Positions 24,771 through 34,192 of a stretch of DNA of 64,000 bases are shown here, one piece after another. How positions within the stretch are numbered: the stretch's first letter is position 1; the number at the start of each line of letters is the position of its first letter. The DNA lies in NCBI GenBank assembly GCA_016125185.1, contig WGMG01000006.1, forward strand, positions 186,001-250,000, written 5' to 3'. This stretch comes from Armatimonadota bacterium. Its GTDB lineage: Bacteria > Armatimonadota > Fimbriimonadia > Fimbriimonadales > Fimbriimonadaceae. The notes under the pieces were generated by a model that was not told where the DNA came from, ran no database searches, and saw nothing but the letters and a program-made list of their open reading frames with translations. The position numbers and the translations under genes are program-made.

Positions 24771-27443
24771 TTACTTGTCGCGCTCGGCGCCGCCCTTGGA
24801 CGCCATAATCGCCGCCTGAGCCGCCGCCAATCGAGCGATTGGCACGCGGAACGGCGAACACGAAACGTAGTTCAGACCGATCTTGTTGCAGAACGCAATC
24901 GATCGAGGCTCGCCACCGTGCTCGCCACAGATGCCGAGCTTCAGTTTCGGCTTGACACTTCGGCCCTTCTCAACTGCGATTTCCATGAGCATGCCGACGC
25001 CAGTCTGGTCAATCGACTCGAATGGATCGCCCGGCAGAATCTTGTTCGCCACGTACGGCTTCAGGAACTTGTCGGAGTCGTCTCGCGAGAAACCAAAGGT
25101 CATCTGCGTGAGGTCGTTGGTACCGAAGCTGAAGAAGCTCGTTTCGGCGGCAATTTCGTCAGCCGTGAGCGCACCTCGCGGGACTTCGATCATCGTGCCG
25201 AACTCGTACGGAATCTCGATCCCCTGTTCAGCAACAACCTTCTTCGCGGTTGCTTCCAGTCGGTCGCGGACGAACTTGAGTTCGTTAACATGGCCGACGA
25301 GCGGAATCATGATTTCCGGCTTAGCTTGGCCGCCAGACTTGATAACCTTGGCTGCACCTTCGAGAATTGCACGGGTCTGCATTTCCACGATTTGCGGGAA
25401 CACGATCGAGAGTCGGCAGCCGCGGAGGCCCATCATCGGGTTGATCTCGTGCATCGACTCAACCGTCTTGAGGAGCTCTTCTTTGGCGGGATCAGACTCG
25501 CCCTTCGAGCGGCTAACGGCCACTTCTTCGATCAACGTGTTGAGGGAAGGAAGGAACTCGTGAAGCGGCGGGTCGATCAATCGGATCGTCGCCGGTAGAC
25601 CCTTGAGAGCCGTAAAGATTCCGACGAAGTCCTCGCGTTGGAAGACGAGAAGTTCGTCGAGAGCGGCTTGTCGCTCGGCATCGTCATCCGAAAGAATCAT
25701 TCGCTGAACGACCGGTCGTCGCTCACCCTCAAAGAACATGTGCTCGGTTCGGCAGAGGCCGATTCCTTCGGCGCCAAACTTGATGGCAAGCTCGGTGTCG
25801 TCAGGCGTGTCCGCATTGGTGCGAATTCCAAGGGTTCGAGCTTCGTCAGCCCAGCCAAGGAACGTACCAAACTCGCCGGTCATTTGCGGTTCTTCAACCG
25901 GAACGCCACCTTCGATAACTTCACCCAAAGTTCCGTTTAGGGAGATGAGATCGCCTTCCTTAATGACTCCACCCGCATAAGTGAATTGCTTACCGTGGCC
26001 ATCGACCGAGATATCCGAACAACCTGCGACCGTCGGGATACCGAAGCCGCGTGCAACGAGAGCGGCGTGAGAGGTCATTCCACCCTTTTCGGTCAGAACG
26101 CCTTGCGCGGCCAACATACCCTTGAGGTCATCCGGCGAGGTTTCGGCTCGGACAAGAATCACGTTTTGGTTCTTTCCACCCTTTCCAAGTTCGGCTGCCT
26201 TTTCGGAATCGAAGATTGCGATACCGGTCGCAGCACCAGGTCCAGCAGGAAGGCCCTTAGCAATCGTTTTGTACTTGGTGCCCGGAGCGATAACCGGAAG
26301 CAGGCAGTGGTTCAGGAGCTCAGGATCGACTCGAAGAAGAGCCTGATCCGTCGTGATGAGACCTTCGTTCACCTGGTCAACCGCAATCTTAATGGCGGCT
26401 TGTCCGGTTCGCTTACCATTTCGGCATTGCAGGATAAACAGTTTGCCGTGTTCGATGGTGAACTCGATGTCCTGCATGTCCTTGTAGTGCGCTTCCAGTT
26501 TCTTACAGGTGTCATCGAACTCCTTGTAGATTGCCGGGTTCTGCTGTTCAAGTTCGGAAATCGGGACCGGAGTTCGCACACCAGCAACGACGTCCTCACC
26601 CTGAGCGTTCATCAGGTACTCGCCAAAAACGTGGTTTTCGCCCGTCGAGGCGTTTCGCGTGAAGGCCACGCCAGTTCCGCAGTCGTCGCCTCGGTTACCA
26701 AAGACCATCGACTGAACGTTGACGGCGGTTCCAATCTCATCAGGAATCTTCTCGCGTCGTCGGTAAACGATCGCGCGGTCGTTATTCCAAGATCGGAAAA
26801 CGGCTTCGATGGCCGCCTTCAGCTGATCGACCGGATCTTGCGGGAATTCTTTCCCAGTCTGAGCAATCACGTGAGCCTTGTATCTTTCGCAAAGATCCTT
26901 CAGGCCAGCGGCATCGACCTCAAGGTCCTCCGTGACGCCAAGTTCCTTCTTCAGGTGAGCAAAGATGTGCTCGAAGTCATGCTTGGAAATGTTGTCAAAT
27001 TTGTCGGAGAAAGCAACGTCCGACAGCATCATGATGAAGCGGCGGTAGCTGTCGTAAACAAATCGCGGATCAACGACTTTGACGAGGTCTTCGACGATGG
27101 CATCGTTCAGGCCGAGGTTGAGAACCGTGTCCATCATTCCTGGCATCGAGAACTTTGCACCAGATCGGACAGAAAGAAGCAGCGGGTTATTGGGGTCGCC
27201 AAACTTCTTGCCCAGGGCGCTTTCAACGTGCGCAAGGGCGGTCATAACTTCGTCAAGAAGACCGTCGGGGAGCTTTTGTCCTCCCTCGTTGTAAGCGGTA
27301 CAGACTTCGGTAGTGATGGTAAAGCCGGGAGGGACAGGGAGGCCGATGTTGGTCATTTCGGCGAGGTTCGCACCCTTTCCGCCGAGAAGGTCACGCATGG
27401 TAGCGTTACCCTCATGAAACAGCCAAACGCGTTTGTTGCTCAT
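24771..27443 (-). CDS. ppdK: Pyruvate, phosphate dikinase
   Basis: This enzyme of about 890 residues interconverts pyruvate, ATP and phosphate with phosphoenolpyruvate, AMP and pyrophosphate, linking glycolysis and gluconeogenesis. The N-terminal ATP-binding domain begins with LLGGKGANLAEM. The phosphohistidine domain has GGMTSHAALVARG with the catalytic histidine. The C-terminal PEP-binding barrel contains LTQMTFGFSRDD and the cysteine motif GICGEHGGEP. The length is normal. I prefer the ATG at 27443, which gives a start typical of the family; a GTG ten codons upstream (27473) is also in frame. Confidence 0.97.
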   Translation of the reverse strand: MSNKRVWLFHEGNATMRDLLGGKGANLAEMTNIGLPVPPGFTITTEVCTAYNEGGQKLPDGLLDEVMTALAHVESALGKKFGDPNNPLLLSVRSGAKFSMPGMMDTVLNLGLNDAIVEDLVKVVDPRFVYDSYRRFIMMLSDVAFSDKFDNISKHDFEHIFAHLKKELGVTEDLEVDAAGLKDLCERYKAHVIAQTGKEFPQDPVDQLKAAIEAVFRSWNNDRAIVYRRREKIPDEIGTAVNVQSMVFGNRGDDCGTGVAFTRNASTGENHVFGEYLMNAQGEDVVAGVRTPVPISELEQQNPAIYKEFDDTCKKLEAHYKDMQDIEFTIEHGKLFILQCRNGKRTGQAAIKIAVDQVNEGLITTDQALLRVDPELLNHCLLPVIAPGTKYKTIAKGLPAGPGAATGIAIFDSEKAAELGKGGKNQNVILVRAETSPDDLKGMLAAQGVLTEKGGMTSHAALVARGFGIPTVAGCSDISVDGHGKQFTYAGGVIKEGDLISLNGTLGEVIEGGVPVEEPQMTGEFGTFLGWADEARTLGIRTNADTPDDTELAIKFGAEGIGLCRTEHMFFEGERRPVVQRMILSDDDAERQAALDELLVFQREDFVGIFTALKGLPATIRLIDPPLHEFLPSLNTLIEEVAVSRSKGESDPAKEELLKTVESMHEINPMMGLRGCRLSIVFPQIVEMQTRAILEGAAKVIKSGGQAKPEIMIPLVGHVNELKFVRDRLEATAKKVVAEQGIEIPYEFGTMIEVPRGALTADEIAAETSFFSFGTNDLTQMTFGFSRDDSDKFLKPYVANKILPGDPFESIDQTGVGMLMEIAVEKGRSVKPKLKLGICGEHGGEPRSIAFCNKIGLNYVSCSPFRVPIARLAAAQAAIMASKGGAERDK

Positions 27444-27746
27444 AAGGTGAATGTTTTTCTCCGTAATGTTCACAACCAGGCGACGTCGTTGGCGTCTGGA
27501 CAGATCAATTTCGAAACGACAGTTTACCCGTGAGAACTATAACGATAGCTCCCTTATCCTTGCCTTAACCACCGGCCGGTCAGACGTCGTCGATATGGTC
27601 AAAGTCATGCTGGCAAATCCAACATACTTTGTCGAACGAGGTTCGCGAAAATTGATGCTACGCACTCCAAGATGCCAATTTGGCTAGAGAAGCCGGTGAG
27701 CAAGCTTGTGAGCGAACCGGGTGAGTCGCAAAACAGAAGCAGACTC

Positions 27747-28904
27747 TTACTTCACCATGTCTTCCAACGTGAACGTAAAGTCCATCACCTGCCCGCCGCG
27801 ATCGACCTTCACCGTCACTTTGGAGCCCGCCGCTTGACGCAGGTCCAGCGTAAACACGAGAGGCTCGACCTCCGACGACTTCTTTCCATTGATCTCCAAG
27901 ACCACGTCGCCCGTCTTCACCCCCGCCTTGCCGCCCGGAGCATCGGCGACTACTCCAACGACGGTCTCTTTGCCGTCTACCGAATCGATTCGCAGACCGG
28001 ATCGGTCCACCACCAGCGGAGAGTCGAACGCTTTCGATTTCCCAAAGAACGCCTTGCCCGCCTCGTAGTCCAGGGTCATTCGCAGTCGACGAAGATGCTC
28101 CGCCCCCACGTTGGCCAGAATCTCAGGGTCGGCAAACGCCTCGACACCGCTCGCGTCCAAGGTGATCTGCCCCTTCGGCATCGAGACGCCCGAAACGTCG
28201 AACCCGGGCGAAATCGCCACGTATCCCTTCACTTCGCCGCCGACGCCCTTGCCAACTACCCGCTCGCTCGAGGTTGGCCAGTTCTTCACCAGGTTCTCCT
28301 TCGTCACCAGCCACTTGTAAACATTGGTCGTGCCGTTGTTGCCGGTGTCGATCACCATCCAACCCTGCTCACCGGCAATGCGTCCCTGCACCGTCGGATG
28401 ATTGGCCCGAACCTTCATGTCACCCGACACCTCGTCCTTCGCCGGCTTGTACGAGCCGCTTTTTCGAACGGTCAAAGTGTTCGCGTCGTAGTCAAACGTC
28501 GTCGCGAAATGCTTCAAGAACGAGTAGCCAACCAGTCCGTCACAGTGGAGAACTTCAGGAAGCGTCAGCACGACCGCTGCCTCGCCTTTCACCACCGCGT
28601 CGCCGACCTGAAATTCCTTCACCGTTACGATCTTCGCTGGGGTCTTGTTCGCTCCGGCGCCGCCCGCCTGGGTGTCGAATCCGCCTTCGATGCCCGCCGC
28701 CTTGGCCGCATCCCAGGTCAACACGTTCAGTCCCGCGCCGGTATCGACAATCAGATGCATCGGCTTTCCGTTGACGGTGGCGGTGACGCGCAGATAGTTA
28801 CCCATTCGCTCTGCGGGAATCACAACCTGGTCTTTGCCCGACAGCGACACCTGAACCTGGGGTGGGGCAAATGCCAAAAGCGCAAAAAGAGAAGCTGGAA
28901 TCAT
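27747..28904 (-). CDS. Exported retropepsin-like aspartic protease with PDZ domain
   Basis: This protein of 385 residues has a signal peptide (residues 1-14). Two retropepsin-like lobes follow, each with an aspartate motif: LIVDTGAGLNVL near residue 51 and MVIDTGNNGT near 180. A PDZ domain closes the protein (about 300-385, VVADAPGGKAGVKTGDVVLEING). One chain with two aspartate lobes could form a complete active site, as in pepsins. The start at 28904 was chosen because upstream codons give an unlikely N-terminus before the signal peptide. It lies alone 270 bases upstream of ppdK on the same strand. Confidence 0.85.
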   Translation of the reverse strand: MIPASLFALLAFAPPQVQVSLSGKDQVVIPAERMGNYLRVTATVNGKPMHLIVDTGAGLNVLTWDAAKAAGIEGGFDTQAGGAGANKTPAKIVTVKEFQVGDAVVKGEAAVVLTLPEVLHCDGLVGYSFLKHFATTFDYDANTLTVRKSGSYKPAKDEVSGDMKVRANHPTVQGRIAGEQGWMVIDTGNNGTTNVYKWLVTKENLVKNWPTSSERVVGKGVGGEVKGYVAISPGFDVSGVSMPKGQITLDASGVEAFADPEILANVGAEHLRRLRMTLDYEAGKAFFGKSKAFDSPLVVDRSGLRIDSVDGKETVVGVVADAPGGKAGVKTGDVVLEINGKKSSEVEPLVFTLDLRQAAGSKVTVKVDRGGQVMDFTFTLEDMVK

Positions 28905-28995
28905 TTCGCTAGCATACGCGAGATTCCGGCCACAGGTTCCAGTCGAAAAAGACACAGGAACGGTATGGCTAAGGGACGAATACTTTCAATTAAGG

Positions 28996-29160
28996 CTAAA
29001 TAATCTCTGTCCAGCCAAGGGCTGAAAGCCCGTTGTAGCCTAGCCCGGGTCGTAGTCTCGAGGAGACGAAGGCCCGGGTAGGCAATCGAGACAAAAACAG
29101 TCCAAGGAGTCCCGAGAATCGGGATGACCCGGCGCTTAGCGCCGCCTTTCAGCAAGCGAA
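28996..29160. repeat. REP-like intergenic repeat cluster
   Basis: This non-coding stretch contains several palindromes: AAGGGCTGAAAGCCC, a CCCGGG...CCCGGG stem (about 29045-29080) enclosing GTCTCGAGGAGAC, TCCCGAGAATCGGGA and GGCGCTTAGCGCC. The pattern of short GC-rich hairpins between genes is like that at 15207-15375. No gene is seen between 28905 and 29188. Confidence 0.5.
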
Positions 29161-29188
29161 TAACGCGCGCAACCAGTAAAATAACCCC

Positions 29189-29518
29189 ATGCTGACTTGG
29201 GAAAACACCGACCAATTCGGAAATCTCAAGGTCGCCCAATCCAAGGCGACAAGCCTCGACGATCTCGACCCCGATCTGCGCGACCTCGTCCAGGCGGTCC
29301 TCACCGATCATCCCGATAACCCAACGTTCAGCGTCGACGTCGCCTACGCCGAAATTGCCGCCCCGCGCGGCGACCAGGTGTCGCACATTCTTAATCTGCC
29401 ATTCGTTTCGCAGTTGCTCACGTCTGGAGTAGCCAAAAACGATCTCCAACAAGCGATCATCGACAAACTCAAAGACACCGTCGGCGACAAGGCAACCGTC
29501 ATCGGCCCATGGGACTGA
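29189..29518 (+). CDS. Unknown small protein
   Basis: This 109-residue acidic cytoplasmic protein is not one I recognise. It has no signal, membrane helix or cysteine pair. The middle (YAEIAAPRGDQVSHILNLPF) may be a beta-alpha unit. It lies 57 bases before the ThuA fusion gene on the same strand and may be co-transcribed. Confidence 0.5.
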   Translation: MLTWENTDQFGNLKVAQSKATSLDDLDPDLRDLVQAVLTDHPDNPTFSVDVAYAEIAAPRGDQVSHILNLPFVSQLLTSGVAKNDLQQAIIDKLKDTVGDKATVIGPWD

Positions 29519-29575
29519 GATATTCGATTGGAAGCAGGTTTGCGTCCGCCACCCCATTCCGGCTAAAGTAACGCT

Positions 29576-30844
29576 ATGCTCTGTTTGCTGGCCGCCGCCG
29601 CAATGCCGACCGCGTGGGTCATTCCCAATCCGCACGTCCTGGTTTTCACCAAGACCACCGGCTTCCGGCATGACAACATTCCGTCTGCCATTGCCGCGAT
29701 CAAGAAGATGGGCCAGGAGCACGATTTCCAGGTTGACGCCACCGAAGACGCTTCCGTATTCAACGACGAAAATCTCAAAAAGTACGACCTCGTCTGCTTC
29801 GCCTCCACCACCGGCGACATTCTCGACGACAACCAGCAAAAAGCCCTCGAACGCTTTGTCGAAGGAGGAAAAGGCTGGATGGGAATCCACTCTGCCTCCG
29901 ACACGGAATACGACTGGCCGTGGTACGGCCAACTCGTGGGAGCCTACTTCCGCACTCACCCGCCCGGAGGCCAGCACGTCTTCGTCCAAATCGAGAACCG
30001 CGGCAACCCCAGCACCAACGAGATGCCCCGTTTCTGGGTTCGTCCCGACGAGTGGTACGAGTGGCGAGAAAATCCGCGCGGAAAGGTCATCGTCCTGGCT
30101 TCTCTCGACGAAAGTTTCTATAAGCCAAACCCCCAGGATCACCCGATCGCCTGGTGCCACTGGCAAGGAAAGGGGAGGGCTTGGTACACCGAGATGGGCC
30201 ACTTCAAAGAAGCGTACGAAGAACCGACTTACTTGAAGCACCTCTATGGTGGCCTCATGTGGGCCGCCCAAGGGAGCCGACGCCTAACCGGATCGGAAGA
30301 CGTCGTTTTCAAGGGTGAAGACAACCCCGACAAGCAGTTCAAGGCCATCTCGACCGGAAACTACACCTTGCTTAGCTTGGTTTCCACCAAGTCTTTCGGC
30401 GACTGCCATCTGCACATCGAATTCAAAGCTGGAAAAGGCGCTAGCGCCGGGCTCCAACTTCAAGGGCGCTATGAACTCGAAGTCAAAGACTCAGTCGGTG
30501 CGGCCTGGAACCATATGGCGGCAACCGATTGTGGAAGCATCCTCCCATCCCAGGGCACATCAGGTGCACCCGCGTCCACCAACGCCTACGACGGCACGGA
30601 TAATTGGAACTCTTACGACATCGTGTTTCGCGCCCCCCGCTTCCGCGATGGCCATAAGGTCGAAAACGCCCGCTTTGTCGAAGTTCGCCTCAATGGCGTC
30701 GTGGTCCAAAAGAACCAAGAGGTCTCGGGCTCGACCGAGAAGGCTCTCTATACCAATGAGTCCGGCCAAGGGCCTTTCGTCATTCACTTCGGTGGCGGCC
30801 AGGTCGACTTCCGTGACGTTTGGATGAAGAAGCTATCGCTCTAG
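29576..30844 (+). CDS. ThuA domain fused to 3-keto-disaccharide hydrolase (DUF1080)
   Basis: This protein of 422 residues has two domains. The first, residues about 18-240, is ThuA-like, a type-1 glutamine-amidotransferase-like fold used in trehalose and other disaccharide use (FTKTTGFRHDNIP, GKGWMGIHSASDTEYDWPWY, GHFKEAYEEP). The second, about 245-422, is a 3-keto-glycoside hydrolase domain (DUF1080), with FGDCHLHIEFKAG, GASAGLQLQGRYELEV and the C-terminal GGGQVDFRDVWMKKL. The N-terminal 14 residues look like a signal peptide. Both domains act on 3-keto sugars, so one chain may process oxidised disaccharides outside or in the periplasm. Confidence 0.92.
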   Translation: MLCLLAAAAMPTAWVIPNPHVLVFTKTTGFRHDNIPSAIAAIKKMGQEHDFQVDATEDASVFNDENLKKYDLVCFASTTGDILDDNQQKALERFVEGGKGWMGIHSASDTEYDWPWYGQLVGAYFRTHPPGGQHVFVQIENRGNPSTNEMPRFWVRPDEWYEWRENPRGKVIVLASLDESFYKPNPQDHPIAWCHWQGKGRAWYTEMGHFKEAYEEPTYLKHLYGGLMWAAQGSRRLTGSEDVVFKGEDNPDKQFKAISTGNYTLLSLVSTKSFGDCHLHIEFKAGKGASAGLQLQGRYELEVKDSVGAAWNHMAATDCGSILPSQGTSGAPASTNAYDGTDNWNSYDIVFRAPRFRDGHKVENARFVEVRLNGVVVQKNQEVSGSTEKALYTNESGQGPFVIHFGGGQVDFRDVWMKKLSL

Positions 30845-30878
30845 AAACAACTGACCCCCCAAGACGTCCTATAAGAAT

Positions 30879-32048
30879 ATGATTCCGCTTACTTTAGCCT
30901 TTGTTCTCGCGAGTCCAGACCCGGCCACAAAATCCATGAGTGACCTGGCAAAAACTGTATCGACTCTATCCAAGCGCTCTGCGATCGCGATCTTTCCCAC
31001 CTACGCCGCGGTCCCGATTCCCGAAGACGCCAAAGAGGTTGACGATATCGTCGATCCGATCAAAAAGCAGGGTTACAATGCGCTCATCTCCGATGTTGCC
31101 GTCGTGTATCAGCAAGGCATCCCTCAGTCGCACTGGGGCATCCTGCGCGGCCTGGTCGATGCCCCCGCGGCCGACAAATCGACTTTCAAACCCGTCACGA
31201 TTCCTGCTTCGGCTGTGAAGGACAACACGATCACCTTCGAGACCAAAGACGACGAGATCGTCAAAATTGGCACCCTGATGAGCTTGGACATGCCACGCCG
31301 GATTATGGTCTCGCCCTACTTCAACTTCAATAACTCGAACGACTTTCCCCTAGCGCTCTCGGCGAAGGACATGAACGGTGGCGATTTCGCCCGTGCCTTG
31401 GCGAAAGGCCTGGGTGGCAAACTCCAGATCGACAGTAAGACCTACACCATCGCCTTCGATGCCGCCAGCTTCCGAACCAACGTCAGCAAGCTGATCACCA
31501 AGGCCATCGATGGTGTGAAGTCTGGCAAGCATCCGTCTCAAGGAGGCGGTGAGTACAACGGAGGCTCTTACCAGGATTATCAGCAGTATCAGGAAGCCAG
31601 CCAACCCGCCCAGTCGAACACCAAAGAAGGTCTGACGGCGGCGCTTAATCTCCTCGGTCAAACCATCAATCAGATGAGCGATCAACTGCTAGAGCAGACT
31701 TTCGCCTATCGTGGGACCTCGACCCGACTGAACCTGGCCACATTCACGAATCTGCAGAATCCTGCAATCCAGTACCTGCGAGCCGCTAGCTCAGTGGCGA
31801 CCAACAATGAAGCGGGCGCCGACGTTCACCGTGGCCAGCAACCCGGTCAAAACGCCCTTGACCTCAATAATGTCATCCGCCGGGTCGACCCGAGAAGTCC
31901 AGGTCATCTGATCATCACAACCGATTTCCGACTCTCCCTGGAACTGAACATGGCCCAGAACAACCGCCGACAACGCGGAGCCGGACAATTTAATGGTCCG
32001 CCTCAGTCGGCCAACGAAGAGACCACCGTCACGATTCAGATCTTGTAA
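30879..32048 (+). CDS. Unknown exported protein with Gln-rich middle
   Basis: I do not recognise this 389-residue protein. Residues 1-12 are hydrophobic and could be a weak signal peptide. A Tyr/Gln-rich, low-complexity stretch is at about residues 220-245 (QDYQQYQEASQPAQS). No catalytic motif is seen. It runs in the same direction as the ThuA fusion (34-base gap) and overlaps the convergent mutY by 13 bases. Confidence 0.6.
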   Translation: MIPLTLAFVLASPDPATKSMSDLAKTVSTLSKRSAIAIFPTYAAVPIPEDAKEVDDIVDPIKKQGYNALISDVAVVYQQGIPQSHWGILRGLVDAPAADKSTFKPVTIPASAVKDNTITFETKDDEIVKIGTLMSLDMPRRIMVSPYFNFNNSNDFPLALSAKDMNGGDFARALAKGLGGKLQIDSKTYTIAFDAASFRTNVSKLITKAIDGVKSGKHPSQGGGEYNGGSYQDYQQYQEASQPAQSNTKEGLTAALNLLGQTINQMSDQLLEQTFAYRGTSTRLNLATFTNLQNPAIQYLRAASSVATNNEAGADVHRGQQPGQNALDLNNVIRRVDPRSPGHLIITTDFRLSLELNMAQNNRRQRGAGQFNGPPQSANEETTVTIQIL

Positions 32049-33007
32049 TAAAGATTCAACGCCTTTCGATGGGGCGCCGGTAGCGGCGTCTCATTGAGTT
32101 CTTCTCGGCTGAGCCATGTTAGCCCATCGACGAACTCTTCGACGCGAAAAAAGCTGACCAAGGCCGTAATCTGGTGGTTAGTCACCGTATAGCGAATCTC
32201 GCCCAAACTCTCCTTCCAACTCGCGTCCCCGAGGTTTGGAAAAGTAGAGGATAATGGCAATAGACTCATACCTTTCCACCAAGCCAGATGGTGCTCGGCC
32301 TGGACGCCGATCTTCTCTCCCCACACGGCAATAAAGATTTCTTCCTCGTACCGAACTGTCTTTGGCTTGGTCTTCGGAACAGGAAATTCTCCCGTGCGAT
32401 TGGTCTGGTACGCCACGCATTCACGCGAGATCGGGCATTGGTGGCAAAGTGGTTGGGCTGGTCGGCAAACGGTCGCGCCAAGCTCCATCACCGCCTGGTT
32501 CCATTCCCCGGGTTCGGCCCGATAGAGATGTCTTTCCGCCCACTCCCACGCTCGTGACTTCAACTGAGATCCGTTGTTCGGGTCGCATGTCAGGCGAGCA
32601 AAGACACGTTCCACATTTCCGTCCACCACCGCGCAAGTCTCGCCATAGCAAATGCTGGAAATGGCGGATGCCGTGTACGCCCCGACACCCGGAATTGCCA
32701 GCCATTCCGCCTTGCCAGAAGGGAATCCATGCTCGACTACGTACCGTGCTCCCTCCTGGAGCATCCGGCACCGACGGTAGTAACCCAAGCCCTGCCAGAA
32801 CGAAAGCGCCTGCTGCTCGGCAGCCTCGGCCAGTGCGTAAACGTCGGGAAACCTTGCCATCCATCGCTCGTAGTAGGGAAGCGCCGTGGCGATCTGTGTC
32901 TGCTGAAGCATGACCTCGCTGACCCAAATCGCGTAGGGGTCTCGAGTGCGCCGCCAAGGCAGGTCGCGCTTGTTTCGCTGGTACCAGTCGAGCAGTTCGT
33001 GTTGGAT
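32036..33007 (-). CDS. mutY: Adenine DNA glycosylase MutY, no canonical start codon
   Basis: MutY removes adenine mispaired with 8-oxoguanine. The catalytic glutamate lies in VSEVMLQQTQ, the aspartate in VVDGNVERVFAR, the helix-hairpin-helix in AIPGVGAYTA, and the iron-sulphur cluster in CRPAQPLCHQCPISREC. The first ATG in frame (32911) comes after the catalytic glutamate, so translation must begin upstream. Between the glycosyltransferase stop (33011-33013) and the conserved segment LLDWYQRNKRDLPWRR there is no ATG, GTG or TTG. The candidates are ATC at 33005-33007, used here, and CTG at 32993-32995. Coupled restart after the glycosyltransferase is likely. A sequencing error is the alternative. 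Confidence 0.85.
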   Translation of the reverse strand: MQHELLDWYQRNKRDLPWRRTRDPYAIWVSEVMLQQTQIATALPYYERWMARFPDVYALAEAAEQQALSFWQGLGYYRRCRMLQEGARYVVEHGFPSGKAEWLAIPGVGAYTASAISSICYGETCAVVDGNVERVFARLTCDPNNGSQLKSRAWEWAERHLYRAEPGEWNQAVMELGATVCRPAQPLCHQCPISRECVAYQTNRTGEFPVPKTKPKTVRYEEEIFIAVWGEKIGVQAEHHLAWWKGMSLLPLSSTFPNLGDASWKESLGEIRYTVTNHQITALVSFFRVEEFVDGLTWLSREELNETPLPAPHRKALNLYYKI

Positions 33008-33010
33008 GGA

Positions 33011-34066
33011 TTATTGTAGCCGCAGGAGCCGACGATACACGTCGTTCGTGTTTCGGTACATGCTCTCCACGCTGAAGGTCGCCTTCGCCCGTTGCCGAGC
33101 ATTACGCGAGTAAGCCTCGCGGTCGCCGGTAGCGATTCGAATCGCCTCCCGCGCCATCGCTTCCGCATCGTTGGGCGGGACCAAGGCTCCGACCTCCGAC
33201 GTAATGACCTCCGGCAATCCGCCCACGTTGGTCGAGACCACCGGCAGACCAACCGCCAGCGCCTCCGCAACCGAAATTCCCATCGCTTCCTTCAGGCTGG
33301 GGAATAAGAACATATCCATCGCCGAAAGTGGCTCAAAAACGTTGCTGTGGTACCCAAGGAATCGCACGCGATCTCCCAGTCCCAGACTCTCGGTCAGGGC
33401 CCGATATTCGTTGGCCGAATCCCCGTCTCCAACCAAAAGGTAGATCGAATTTGGGATCGATTTCTGGATGAGATCAAACGCGCGGATCGACGTCTCAATA
33501 CCCTTTTGCGGAGTCAGCCGGGCCACGGTTCCAAAGACCGTTGCATCGAGCGGCACATCAAAAGTCGCCCTCGCTTCCTCTTTGCTGGGCAGGTCCTTGG
33601 GCAGGTCCACGCCGTTATAAACCGCAGTAATTCGGTCGGCTCGCACACCCTGCTGGATCAGGTGCTGACGCACACCTTCGGAGACTCCGATGAGGTGATC
33701 GGCGAAGACGAAGCTCAGCTTCCCGCTCATCCCGTGGACGGTGGCAACGCTTGGAATTCGTGCAAGTTTTGCGGCAAAACATCCATTGATCGAAGATGTC
33801 GAAAGATGCGCATGAACGACATCGATCTTCTCCTGTCGAAAGTATCGCGCCATTCGCAGGCAGGCAAAGGGGTCCAACTTGGCTCGCACACGGAATGGCC
33901 GGTTCTTCCAACCAAGGCGGTTCAGGTCCTCGATGAACGGCTTACCCTCGAAGGGGACAAACTGAACCTCATGGCCCGCCTCTCGCTGGGCTTTGGCCAA
34001 AGTTAGCATGCTGTGGACCGCGCCGTACACGTTGTTCGTTGCGCTCGTCACATGAACAATTCTCAC
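33011..34066 (-). CDS. Glycosyltransferase, GT4-type
   Basis: This 351-residue enzyme has the GT-B fold of family 4. The N-terminal half contains a GAVHSMLTLAKA segment, and the C-terminal half has VGDGDSANEYR and the E-x7-E nucleotide-sugar motif within KEAMGISVAEALAVGLPVV. It transfers a sugar from a nucleotide or lipid donor to an unknown acceptor, probably a cell-surface glycan. It is followed with no spacing by mutY. Confidence 0.92.
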   Translation of the reverse strand: MRIVHVTSATNNVYGAVHSMLTLAKAQREAGHEVQFVPFEGKPFIEDLNRLGWKNRPFRVRAKLDPFACLRMARYFRQEKIDVVHAHLSTSSINGCFAAKLARIPSVATVHGMSGKLSFVFADHLIGVSEGVRQHLIQQGVRADRITAVYNGVDLPKDLPSKEEARATFDVPLDATVFGTVARLTPQKGIETSIRAFDLIQKSIPNSIYLLVGDGDSANEYRALTESLGLGDRVRFLGYHSNVFEPLSAMDMFLFPSLKEAMGISVAEALAVGLPVVSTNVGGLPEVITSEVGALVPPNDAEAMAREAIRIATGDREAYSRNARQRAKATFSVESMYRNTNDVYRRLLRLQ

Positions 34067-34192
34067 GTGATTTCTTCCACCACAAATATTCTACTTACCC
34101 AGCCATTCCCAGTACTATCGTCTCCGATCAGACCTTTCTTCCACGGCTCGATTCCGAAGGATGGTACTCCTTGCATCAAGGGATGTAACTGG

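Noticed and set aside
25986-27533. A 515-codon open frame on the plus strand across ppdK
   Set aside because: It is a shadow of the dikinase gene on the other strand, with no recognisable domain.
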